In this document: positions 19,195-27,332 of the stretch, one piece after another
How the letters are laid out: the number at the start of each line of letters is the position of its first letter
Numbering within the stretch: the first letter of the stretch is position 1
Origin: Thermococcus profundus
GTDB taxonomy: Archaea; Methanobacteriota_B; Thermococci; Thermococcales; Thermococcaceae
Direction of reading: 5' to 3'
Assembly: GCF_002214585.1 (NCBI RefSeq)
Contig: NZ_CP014862.1
Span: 1,240,001 to 1,304,000, forward strand
Length of the DNA stretch: 64,000 bases
Made by a program: the position numbers and the translations under genes
Notes under the pieces: generated by a model
What the model saw: only the letters and a program-made list of their open reading frames with translations
Database searches by the model: none
Told to the model about the DNA's origin: nothing

Positions 19195-20007
19195 TCACAC
19201 CCCCATGAGAGTTATCAGCAGGTTCCTCGTCCCGGGCCCGAAGCCGAGAATGAACATGGCCAGCTTAACGAAGTTTATCAGGTCCGGATCTTCATCTTCC
19301 ATCATCCTGTCCAGTATCCATACCACCGGGAGGAGAATAACGAATTTTTCGAGGTACATAACAGCTGGCGTCCCCGTCATGTCTATCAGGGTTCTCGCTA
19401 GAACGTGCTGCTCCCAGTAGCCGAAGAACTGGATCCCCACGAAGGTCGTCGTTGCATCGTAGAAGTGAGTGTAAAAAAGAATCCTGTTGTTTCTGATGAT
19501 TTCAAACTTCTTTGATAGGGCCCATATAAAAGCCTCGGCTGCCAAAAGGGCGGGAAGGAAGTAGTAAAAGTACGACCACCTGAAATCGACCTTGTCAAGG
19601 TTTATGATCAGAATGAACAGCAGTCCGCCCACCAGGAGTAGTCCCACGTCCCTATAAAGGGGGTAGAACTTTTCACCAGGTCCTACATGCCTCCAGACAA
19701 CGAAGAGGGCGGCAATGGCAAAAGCGGCTATCACAAAGTATCCACCTGGGCTCACGGTGAGGTACGTCCTGGGGAGCATGCCCACGTCCGTCATCGCCCT
19801 CATCAGGGGGCCCAGGAAAATATAGGGCATCAGGGAGACGAAGAAGGTTTCGTTCACCCTTATTCCAAGCTTCTTGAGGAGCCTGTAGAGGAGAAGGACC
19901 GCTATTCCAAGGATTATCGCGTAGACGGTCGTGTTTACCGGATTGTAGCCCTGATTGTACTTTATCGGATCGACGAAGTACCTCTGGAAGAACTCTCCCG
20001 CCCCCAT
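19195..20007 (-). CDS. DUF63 family membrane protein
   Basis: 270 residues with about seven hydrophobic segments and the DUF63 hallmark N-terminus FFQRYFVDPI followed by GYNPVNTTVY. The YTHFYDATTTFVGI segment with His and Asp in a helix is another conserved feature. Function is unknown in all archaea. ATG at 20007 follows GGTGG; it is the first gene of the four-gene minus-strand unit. It is divergent from egsA across a 94 bp gap. Confidence 0.9.
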   Translation of the reverse strand: MGAGEFFQRYFVDPIKYNQGYNPVNTTVYAIILGIAVLLLYRLLKKLGIRVNETFFVSLMPYIFLGPLMRAMTDVGMLPRTYLTVSPGGYFVIAAFAIAALFVVWRHVGPGEKFYPLYRDVGLLLVGGLLFILIINLDKVDFRWSYFYYFLPALLAAEAFIWALSKKFEIIRNNRILFYTHFYDATTTFVGIQFFGYWEQHVLARTLIDMTGTPAVMYLEKFVILLPVVWILDRMMEDEDPDLINFVKLAMFILGFGPGTRNLLITLMGV

Positions 20008-20101
20008 TGAACCACCGATGTGGGTAAGGGGAAGGGGTTAAAGCTTTTCCTATCCAATCATTTTTTAAGCGGGGGCGCCTTAGTTAAGTGAGGTGAAGAA
20101 A

Positions 20102-21142
20102 GTGCACCTGATGGAGCTGCCCAGGGAAGTGCTCCTCGGCGAGGGCCTCGCAGAAGAGAGCGTCAGCGTTGCCAGACGGCTTAAACTTGGAAGGAATGCC
20201 CTCGTTCTGTACGGCCCCAGGACAAGGGAGATAGCTGGTGAGGAGGTTGAGGAAAACCTCTCGCGCGAGTTCGACGTTTCTGGGATGGTGGTTAAAGGGG
20301 CCACTATGGAAGAGGTTAGTAGGGCCATGGAACTGGCGAAGGAGCTGAAAGCTGACTGGATGATCGCCGTTGGAGGGGGGAGCATAATAGACGTGGCGAA
20401 GCTCGCATCCTACCGGCTCGAAATCCCCTTCATAAGCTTTCCCACGACCGCTTCACACGACGGCATAGCCAGCGCAAACGCGTCGATAAAGGATCTGGGC
20501 TCCAAAACATCGGTGAAGGCGAGGCCTCCAATAGCCGTCATAGCGGATGTGAAGGTTATCAAAACCGCCCCATACCGCTACCTAGCTGCAGGCGTTGGGG
20601 ACATAATAAGCAACCTCACTGCGGTTAAAGACTGGCAGCTGGCCCATCGCATCAGGGGAGAATACTACAGCGAGTACGCGGCTTCTCTGAGTTTGATGAG
20701 CGCCAAGATGGTGATGAAGAACGCCGACATAATCCGCATAGGCAACGAGGAGTCCGTTAGGAAGGTCGTAAAGGGTCTCATATCAAGCGGCGTTGCCATG
20801 AGCATAGCTGGATCATCCAGACCAGCCAGCGGAGCTGAGCATCTCTTCAGCCACGCCCTCGACGCCATAGCCCCAAAACCGGCCCTCCACGGTGAACAGG
20901 TTGGAGTTGGGACTATAATAACTGCCTACCTCCACGGCCTAAAATGGGAGAGGGTTAGGGAAACCTTAAAGAAGGTTGGCGCACCTACAAACGCATACGA
21001 GCTTGAAATCGAGCCTGAGATAATAATAAAAGCCCTAACGATAGCCCACACGATAAGGCCGGAGCGCTACACCATACTCGGGCGCGACGGCTTAACCTGG
21101 GAGGCGGCCGAGAAGGCCGCGAAGATAACCGGCGTCATCTAA
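20102..21142 (+). CDS. egsA: sn-glycerol-1-phosphate dehydrogenase
   Basis: 346 residues; reduces dihydroxyacetone phosphate to sn-glycerol-1-phosphate, the step that sets the stereochemistry of archaeal lipids. NAD-binding GGGSIIDVAK (about 91-100), FPTTASHDGIAS and metal ligands in ASGAEHLFSH and HGEQVGVG are present. GTG at 20102 is chosen because GAGGTGA lies 5 bp before it and it gives MHLMELPRE; GTG 20093 would place the start inside that site. A TTTTTTAAGC element is seen at about 20060. Confidence 0.96.
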   Translation: MHLMELPREVLLGEGLAEESVSVARRLKLGRNALVLYGPRTREIAGEEVEENLSREFDVSGMVVKGATMEEVSRAMELAKELKADWMIAVGGGSIIDVAKLASYRLEIPFISFPTTASHDGIASANASIKDLGSKTSVKARPPIAVIADVKVIKTAPYRYLAAGVGDIISNLTAVKDWQLAHRIRGEYYSEYAASLSLMSAKMVMKNADIIRIGNEESVRKVVKGLISSGVAMSIAGSSRPASGAEHLFSHALDAIAPKPALHGEQVGVGTIITAYLHGLKWERVRETLKKVGAPTNAYELEIEPEIIIKALTIAHTIRPERYTILGRDGLTWEAAEKAAKITGVI

Positions 21143-21169
21143 AGATCACGTCTCATGGAGGTGTTTGGA

Positions 21170-21598
21170 ATGGTCATCACACTGGTCGGTGAAAAGCTGG
21201 CGAAACCCGGAATGGAGTTTATCTACTACGGTCCAGCTGAGCCCTGCAAGACCTGCAGGCTGGCAAGGGTATGCGTTGGAAACCTCGAACCCGGTAGGAG
21301 GTACAAGGTCGTCAAGGTCAGGAACATAGAGCACTCATGCCCGCTCCACGAGGGGAAGGTCCGCGTCGTTGAGGTCGTGGAACCGTCGATCGAGATACTG
21401 CTCGACCCAAGAACGGCCATAGTGGGTTCAAAGATGACGCTGAAGTTCGTGGACTGCGAGGACCCCGAAAAAGAGAGCCTCGCCAAGCCCGAGGGGCTCT
21501 TTGAGGGCGACACCGTCAAGATCCTTGAGATACTAGATGACGTCGAATGCGGTGGCAAGCACTACAAGCTGGTCAAGGTGATCCGGGAAAAGGAGTAA
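21170..21598 (+). CDS. UPF0179 family protein
   Basis: 142 residues. Cysteines at the N-terminal [10 protein letters not shown] cluster and later Cys residues (IEHSCPL, VDCED, VECGG) suggest a zinc or iron-sulfur site. The family is restricted to archaea and has no known function. ATG at 21170 follows GGAGGTG. It sits 27 bp after egsA and 33 bp before the HD-family gene, all on the same strand. Confidence 0.85.
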   Translation: MVITLVGEKLAKPGMEFIYYGPAEPCKTCRLARVCVGNLEPGRRYKVVKVRNIEHSCPLHEGKVRVVEVVEPSIEILLDPRTAIVGSKMTLKFVDCEDPEKESLAKPEGLFEGDTVKILEILDDVECGGKHYKLVKVIREKE

Positions 21599-21631
21599 TC
21601 TTTTCTTCCTTTTTTATTTGGAGGGGCCGTA

Positions 21632-22714
21632 ATGAAGCTGATCCACGATCCCATCCACGGATCGATAGAGATTGACGACTTCGTTCGCAGACTCATCGAC
21701 ACCCCCGAGTTCCAGCGCCTCAGGAGGATAACCCAGCTCGGATTAGTTTTTCTGGCGTATCCCTCCGCGAGGCACACCCGCTTTGAGCACTCCCTCGGAA
21801 CCTTCTATCTGGCCTCCAAGATGGCGGAACGAAATCCAGAAGTGGAGGAGGGAACAGTCTACGCGGCCCTGCTATACGACCTCGGACACTACCCCTTCTC
21901 CCACACCCTAGAGGCCACCTACCCCAAACACGAGGAGAACACCCTTTGGTTCCTGAAGCGTGGGGAGGTGGGGGAGGTCATACAAGAAAGGTACTCCCTC
22001 AAGGAGTTCTCAAGGCTCCTCAAGCATCCCTTGGTGAGCGGCGACATCGATGCAGACAGAATGGACTACCTCGTCCGCGATGCTTACTACAGCGGAGTTG
22101 CCTACGGACTCGTTGACCTTGAAAGGCTCGTGAGGAACCTGATATGGGACGGTGAAAAACTGGTGGTTCTTGAAAAAGGTCTTATGGCCGCACAAAACCT
22201 TCTGCTGGCCAGGAGCATGATGTACTCGACGGTCTACCAGCACCACGTATCCAAGATAGCGGGAGCGATGCTCGTTGAGGCTGTGAAGCTTGAGGGGATA
22301 CCCTTCGAGGAAATACGAGTTATGGACGAGATCGACCTGGTCTCCACCCTCCGGACGAGCGAAAGGGATGAAGTGCGCGAGCTGGTCAGGGCCATCGACG
22401 AAAGGAATCTCTACAAGAGGGCAGTCTACTCCGGGAATGAGCTCCCGCCGGAGAAGGTCAGGGAACTCGAAGAGGCGTTAAAGGAAGAGTTCGGACACCT
22501 GACCATCGTTGATTACCCACCCAAACCCAAGTTCGAAGAGCGGAACGCCTTCGTTAAAACCTCTACCGGACTCAAGCGGCTGAGCGAAGTTTCACCCCTC
22601 GTTCGCTCTCTGGTTGAACTCAAGGATACCCAATGGCGGTGGGGAGTCTACGCTAGGAGTGACGTTGTGGAAGAGGTTAAGGAAACCGTCGAAGAAATTC
22701 TTGACCAAACTTAA
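21632..22714 (+). CDS. HD-superfamily phosphohydrolase-like protein with altered HD motif
   Basis: 360 residues of the SAMHD1/dGTPase-like HD family: DPIHG start, TRFEHSLGT with metal His53, the GDIDADRMDYL segment with the distal Asp, and HEENTLW. The central HD dipeptide, normally LLHDIGH, reads LLYDLGH here: residue 82 is Tyr (codon TAC at 21875-21877). This His is a metal ligand, so catalysis may be reduced or changed. ATG follows GGAGGGG. Substrate unknown; family members hydrolyse dNTPs or nucleotides. Confidence 0.85.
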   Translation: MKLIHDPIHGSIEIDDFVRRLIDTPEFQRLRRITQLGLVFLAYPSARHTRFEHSLGTFYLASKMAERNPEVEEGTVYAALLYDLGHYPFSHTLEATYPKHEENTLWFLKRGEVGEVIQERYSLKEFSRLLKHPLVSGDIDADRMDYLVRDAYYSGVAYGLVDLERLVRNLIWDGEKLVVLEKGLMAAQNLLLARSMMYSTVYQHHVSKIAGAMLVEAVKLEGIPFEEIRVMDEIDLVSTLRTSERDEVRELVRAIDERNLYKRAVYSGNELPPEKVRELEEALKEEFGHLTIVDYPPKPKFEERNAFVKTSTGLKRLSEVSPLVRSLVELKDTQWRWGVYARSDVVEEVKETVEEILDQT

Positions 22715-22775
22715 AGGACAGCTTTTGACACTGATGATCTTTAAAGCCCTTTGAAGTACCCTTTTTTCGCCAGGT

Positions 22776-22788
22776 AACGTTATAAACA
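22776..22788 (+). promoter_or_regulatory. TATA box for the aromatic aminotransferase
   Basis: AACGTTATAAACA lies about 36 bp before the ATG at 22818, which would start transcription near 22807 just ahead of the GGTGAT site. Confidence 0.55.
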
Positions 22789-22817
22789 TTCCATCCAAAG
22801 GATTTCCGGTGATCACA

Positions 22818-23987
22818 ATGGCGCTGAGCGATAGGCTGGAACTCGTTAACCCTTCTGAGATCAGGAAGCTCTTTGACCTCGCCGCGGGAATGGAGGATGT
22901 CATCTCACTCGGCATCGGTGAACCGGATTTTGACACACCGGAGCATATCAAAGAGTACGCGAAGGAGGGCCTCGACAAAGGGTATACCCACTACGGCCCA
23001 AACGCTGGTTTGCCTATGCTTAGGGAGGTCGTTGCAAAGAAGCTCAGGGAACAGAACGGCATCGAGGCCGACCCCAAGACCGAGGTTATGATCCTCACCG
23101 GAGCCAATCAGGCGTTTCTCATGGGTCTCTCTACCTTCCTGAAGGACAACGAGGAAGTCCTCATCCCCTCGCCGATGTTCGTGAGCTACGCTCCCGCGGT
23201 TATCCTCGCCGGGGGAAAGCCCGTTGAAGTCCCAACCTATGAGGAGAACGAGTTCAGGCTTTCAGTTGACGACCTTGAGAAGCACGTCACCGAGAGGACG
23301 AGGGCCCTCATCATAAACACCCCAAACAACCCGACGGGCTCCGTTCTGACGAAGAAGGACATCGAGGAGATAGCGGACTTCGCCGTTGAGCACGACCTCA
23401 TTCTGTTCTCCGACGAGGTCTACGAGCACTTCGTCTACGACGGCGTTAAGAACCACAGCATAGCTTCACTCGACGGCATGTTCGAGAGAACCATCACCGT
23501 AAACGGCTTCTCCAAGACCTTCGCAATGACCGGCTGGAGACTCGGCTTCGTCGCAGCTCCAGCCTGGATAATCGAGAAGATGACGCGCTTCCAGATGTAC
23601 AACTCCACCTGTCCAGTTACCTTCGTTCAGTACGCCGCCGCTAAGGCCCTTGAGGATGAGCGGAGCTGGAAGGCAGTTGAGGAGATGAGGAAAGAGTACG
23701 ACAGGAGGAGGAACCTCGTCTGGGAGCGCTTAAATGAAATGGGCCTCCCAACGGTAAAGCCAAAGGGCGCCTTCTACATCTTCCCGAGGATAAGGGACAC
23801 TGGCTTGACCGACCACCAGTTCAGCGAGCTCATGCTCAAGGAGGCAAAGGTTGCCGTGGTTCCGGGTTCTGCCTTCGGAAAAGCTGGGGAGGGCTACATC
23901 AGGATAAGCTACGCCACAGCATACGAGAAGCTTGAAGAGGCAATGGACAGGATGGAAAAAGTCCTAAAGGGGGAGAAGCTCGTCTGA
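22818..23987 (+). CDS. Aromatic/aspartate aminotransferase, class I
   Basis: 389-residue PLP-dependent aminotransferase (fold type I). PLP-binding GFSKTFAMTGWRLG carries the Schiff-base Lys; NNPTGSVL, SDEVYEHF and RISYATAYEKL complete the class I pattern. Sequence features closely match the Pyrococcus aromatic aminotransferase (ArAT), so transamination of Phe, Tyr and Trp with 2-oxoglutarate in amino acid fermentation is likely. ATG at 22818 follows GGTGAT. Single gene with its own promoter. Confidence 0.94.
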   Translation: MALSDRLELVNPSEIRKLFDLAAGMEDVISLGIGEPDFDTPEHIKEYAKEGLDKGYTHYGPNAGLPMLREVVAKKLREQNGIEADPKTEVMILTGANQAFLMGLSTFLKDNEEVLIPSPMFVSYAPAVILAGGKPVEVPTYEENEFRLSVDDLEKHVTERTRALIINTPNNPTGSVLTKKDIEEIADFAVEHDLILFSDEVYEHFVYDGVKNHSIASLDGMFERTITVNGFSKTFAMTGWRLGFVAAPAWIIEKMTRFQMYNSTCPVTFVQYAAAKALEDERSWKAVEEMRKEYDRRRNLVWERLNEMGLPTVKPKGAFYIFPRIRDTGLTDHQFSELMLKEAKVAVVPGSAFGKAGEGYIRISYATAYEKLEEAMDRMEKVLKGEKLV

Positions 23988-23991
23988 CTTT

Positions 23992-24381
23992 TCATTTTTC
24001 AAGGACGTGCTTTTCGAGGACGTAGCAGTGGAAGGTCCCCTCAAACACTTTCTCCCCCCTTTCGTTGAAGACCTCGGCTTTAACTACCTTTTTCCTCCCG
24101 AGGTCGTCCACAACATTTGCCTCGGCCCTCAGCTTCTCCCCGACTTTGACAGGTTTCAGAAAGCGCACCTCGGCCTTTCCAAGGACCACAGTGGGCTCGT
24201 TCACGGCCAGCATGGCAGCGTAGTCAGCTAGCCCAAAGGTGAAGCCGCCGTGAACGAGGCCGTATTCGTCAACCTTCATCTCATCGATCGTTTCAAGCTC
24301 CACAACAGCCCGTCCTTCCCCTATCAGCACCGGCCTTCCCACAAGCCTCTCGGAGGTGAGCGTGTGAGTCCTCTGCTCCAT
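23992..24381 (-). CDS. Hotdog-fold thioesterase (PaaI-like)
   Basis: 129 residues of the hotdog fold: the VHGGFTFGLADYAAM helix with the conserved His-Gly-Gly, and VRFLKPVKVGEKL strands. Probably hydrolyses acyl-CoA thioesters. ATG at 24381 follows GGTGAC; an upstream GTG overlaps it. It starts 12 bp after the radical SAM stop and converges with the aminotransferase with a 4 bp gap. Confidence 0.85.
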   Translation of the reverse strand: MEQRTHTLTSERLVGRPVLIGEGRAVVELETIDEMKVDEYGLVHGGFTFGLADYAAMLAVNEPTVVLGKAEVRFLKPVKVGEKLRAEANVVDDLGRKKVVKAEVFNERGEKVFEGTFHCYVLEKHVLEK

Positions 24382-24393
24382 AGGGGTCACCGA

Positions 24394-26139
24394 TCAGACT
24401 TTGATGAGATCCTTTAAAGCCTCTTGGAAGGAAGGATCAACAAGCTCAAGGAACTCCTCCTTCCGGGAGAACGGCCTTTTAGCCAGTATCCTGATGGATC
24501 TCTTCTTCCCTATTCCAGGGAGATACTGGAGAACCTTTGGACTCTCCCTGTTCACGTTGATCGGCACCGGAATCCCTGTTATGCTCCTGAAGCCGTGATC
24601 GACGATAAGAACGTCGTAGAACCTATTGAGAGGAACCTCCTTCGGCATGCCCACTATCAGCGGATAGCTCCCGATCTGCCTGCCGTAGGTGAGGCCGTCC
24701 TCAAAAACTTCGGCCCTAACATCGCGGAGGATCGTTCCAACGGGAACCACCCGCTTCAGCATCGGCAGGTCTATCTCGTGCCTTATCTTGTACTTGTAGT
24801 GCTGGATGAGCTTCTTGTGCTTTTCCGTCTTCACCTTATCCCTCATGTGCCAGAGCGGCGTCCCCGGGAATACAACCACCTGGCGGATGTTTATCCTCCT
24901 CACCATCAGCCCGTCGTCGAGGAGCCTTTTGAGGAACTGAAAGGTTATTTCGTAGCTCTTCTTAGTCTCTCCTGGAAGGCCGAAGATTATGTTTATTCCT
25001 GGTAGGAGCCAGGGCATCCCGTTGTAACCTCTCTCCCCACCGATCTCATTGAGGATCTTAACGGCCTCATAGGTCTCCTCCGCGGTAGCGTTCAGGTTGT
25101 TGAGCTTTGCCACCTTAGGGTCTGCACTCTCAAGGCCAAATGCCACTACGTTCCCGGGGGTGCCGTACTCTATGAGCGCCTTCGCTATCCTCCTGCTCTC
25201 CTCGGGATAGTTCGCTATAACGGCTGGATTGGCGTTGTCCACGTGGAGGGTTTTAACATCTGGAGCAACTGAGCGGATTCCACGGAAAAGCCGTTCTATA
25301 GCTTCTGGATTCGGAATTGGAACCCTTCCGTTGGGCTTCGCCATGTAGGAGAAGATGCAGCTCTGCCTTCCAACCCTGAAGTGTCTGACGCCGAGATTGT
25401 AGAGGGCCTCAACTTCAGCAACGACGTCCTCAACCGGCCTGTCTTCAACTTTCCTATAGCGAACCGGCTCCGTGCAAAAGGAACAGCCGCCTATTCCCAT
25501 CGCCTTCGGACAGCCGCGCTGGGTTTCTATCTCAACAATAACAAAGTCAGGGTAATCCGGAAACTGTCTAACTACTTCTGCCCCGATAATTGCATAATCC
25601 CTTAGTTCAGCATAAGTCCTGAAGCGGAAGGGGTCGGCATCCTTCGGGTTGCTCAGATAATCGAAGAGAAAAGCCTCCAGATCACCGTAAACTATGTGGT
25701 CGAAAACGCTCTGGGCCAGCAGAAGCTCGCGGGAGGTAATCTTTGTCCCCCCGGCGTGGGCTGAACCCATAAAAGCAGGCCCGCCGAGGATTTTTACACC
25801 CTTGAACGGCCGTATAAACTCGGCTATCTCCTCCACCTGAGACGGAACCGCGGAGAGGTATTTGCCGGGGGTGTGGAGGCCGCCTATGTAGACAATGACG
25901 TCGGCTTTTTCCAGTATCTTCTTCGTGTTGGGGAAGTTTGGGGTCTTGTTTTTTGTTCTTATCCCATCTTCGCCCTTGAAGGCTGCCCGGAGGTCGTCTA
26001 TGGTGAGGTAAAAGACCGAGGCGTCTTTTCTGGCCTTCTTTACCGCACCGTAGGCGTAGCGCGGGTAGATGCCGAGGTAAGGCGGCACGCCCAAGCCGGC
26101 CGGCTCATCCGTGTAGCCGTCGATGATAGCGACTATCAT
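24394..26139 (-). CDS. Radical SAM protein with C-terminal helix-hairpin-helix
   Basis: 581 residues. An N-terminal region resembling a B12-binding-like alpha/beta domain (about 1-180) precedes a radical SAM core whose cysteines are spaced CX8CX2C (CPKAMGIGGCSFC, near 210-222) rather than CX3CX2C. INIIFGLPGET is the usual beta-strand 6 motif. A helix-hairpin-helix, LPGIGKKRSIRIL (about 535-547), closes the protein and suggests nucleic acid binding. It fits the COG1031 type, of unknown function; RNA modification is a guess. Confidence 0.88.
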   Translation of the reverse strand: MIVAIIDGYTDEPAGLGVPPYLGIYPRYAYGAVKKARKDASVFYLTIDDLRAAFKGEDGIRTKNKTPNFPNTKKILEKADVIVYIGGLHTPGKYLSAVPSQVEEIAEFIRPFKGVKILGGPAFMGSAHAGGTKITSRELLLAQSVFDHIVYGDLEAFLFDYLSNPKDADPFRFRTYAELRDYAIIGAEVVRQFPDYPDFVIVEIETQRGCPKAMGIGGCSFCTEPVRYRKVEDRPVEDVVAEVEALYNLGVRHFRVGRQSCIFSYMAKPNGRVPIPNPEAIERLFRGIRSVAPDVKTLHVDNANPAVIANYPEESRRIAKALIEYGTPGNVVAFGLESADPKVAKLNNLNATAEETYEAVKILNEIGGERGYNGMPWLLPGINIIFGLPGETKKSYEITFQFLKRLLDDGLMVRRINIRQVVVFPGTPLWHMRDKVKTEKHKKLIQHYKYKIRHEIDLPMLKRVVPVGTILRDVRAEVFEDGLTYGRQIGSYPLIVGMPKEVPLNRFYDVLIVDHGFRSITGIPVPINVNRESPKVLQYLPGIGKKRSIRILAKRPFSRKEEFLELVDPSFQEALKDLIKV

Positions 26140-26224
26140 ACCTTGAGCTTTGGGAAGGGATTTAAAAGAATAGCGGGCTCAGTAGAGATGTAAAGGCATC
26201 GGGGATCAAGAAACCCGCTACGGA

Positions 26225-26767
26225 TCACGCCCCCGGGCGATTACCGCGCTCAGGGCCGCCAAGGGAACGCTCCCCGTTTCGATCAACAGCCCTTGACGAC
26301 TCCATTTTTATAACGTAGTCGGCCGCGTTCTGGAGTGCAACTGAGAAGCCCGGATCAACGCCTATCACGACGGTCTCCTTCCCCCGTCTTTTGGCCTCGA
26401 TGATGATCGGAAGGAAGTCGGCATCCCTCGAAGCTAGGGCTATAACGTCAACGTCCGCGTTGTAGATCATCTCCATGGCCTCTATGGCAACGCGAACGTC
26501 CGTGTCGCCGGCAACGATGACCGGTTCGAGGCCCTGGTTGACAACCGCCTCTATTAGCCCCTGGGGCGCGTACTGGTTGAGGATGACCTTGGCTATCCTA
26601 ACGCTTCCGATCCTGGTTAGGGCCTCCATGATATCCTCGAGCTTGATCCCGAACTCCTTCCTCAGAATGTTGGGCCCGTCGATTATCAGGCCTATGGTTT
26701 TCTTTGGTACCTCCTGTCTCTCCTCCTTCTCGCCCCGTTTGAGTATCCGGAAGAGGGTCTCCTTCAT
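26225..26767 (-). CDS. NYN-domain (PIN-like) protein
   Basis: 180-residue LabA/DUF88-type NYN domain, a PIN-related fold that often acts as a nuclease. The acidic residues expected at the active site are present: LIIDGPNIL near 28, the AGDTD segment near 87 and SRDADFLPI near 113. A short basic, disordered tail follows. ATG at 26767 overlaps the stop of the second NYN gene by 4 bp, so the two were a tandem pair. Probably cleaves or binds RNA; substrate unknown. Confidence 0.85.
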   Translation of the reverse strand: MKETLFRILKRGEKEERQEVPKKTIGLIIDGPNILRKEFGIKLEDIMEALTRIGSVRIAKVILNQYAPQGLIEAVVNQGLEPVIVAGDTDVRVAIEAMEMIYNADVDVIALASRDADFLPIIIEAKRRGKETVVIGVDPGFSVALQNAADYVIKMESSRAVDRNGERSLGGPERGNRPGA

Positions 26768-27268
26768 TCCTCTTCACCGCCGAGGAGTATTGCGTAATCT
26801 GCCGCGTGCTTCAGTGCGGCTGAGAACCCGGGTTCAACGCCGATCACGACGGTCTCTTTTCCCTTCTCCTTGGCCTTGAGTATAACCGGCAGAAACTCCG
26901 CGTTCCTCGTTGCCAGTGCTATGACGTCGATGTGGGGGTTGTAGATCTCTTTCATGGCCTCAACGGCCAGCTTTACCCCGGTTTCACCCGAGACTATCAG
27001 GGGCTCAAAGCCCTGGTTGGAAACGGCCTCTATGAGGCCCTGGGGCGCGTACTGGTTGAGAACGACCTTGGCCACTCTTATATCCCCTATCTCCGAGAGA
27101 ACCTCAACGAGATCCTCGAGCTTGATCCCGAACTCCTTCCTCAAGAATATTGGGTCCGTCTATGAGAAGGGCTATCTTCTTACCCCGTGAGACCTTCCGT
27201 TTCATCTGACCGATGATCCTGATCCCGCTCTTCGTCATCGAGACTATCTTTTCCCACTTGCCGGCCAT
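26764..27268 (-). pseudogene. NYN-domain protein, second copy, frameshifted
   Basis: The minus-strand frame from ATG 27268 reads MAGKWEKIV...ALLIDGPNIL for 42 residues; the next residues RKEFGIKLEDL continue in another frame. Compared with the first copy, one extra A is present at 27143-27144 (CTCAAGAAT against CTCAGAAT), so the span of 505 bp is one base too long. Removing it restores a 167-residue protein. The downstream part also lacks the acidic residues of the first copy (GETG for GDTD, TRNAEF for SRDADF). Either a decaying duplicate or a sequencing error in a divergent one. Upstream there is a weak GGTG site. Confidence 0.8.
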
Positions 27269-27332
27269 GGGGAACACCGCTGATTATCGATGCCATTACA
27301 GGGGCAGTTAGAGAAGGAAGTTAAAAAATTAT

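Noticed and set aside
22734-22745. TGATGAT as a possible C box before the aminotransferase
   Set aside because: No CTGA box at the required spacing.
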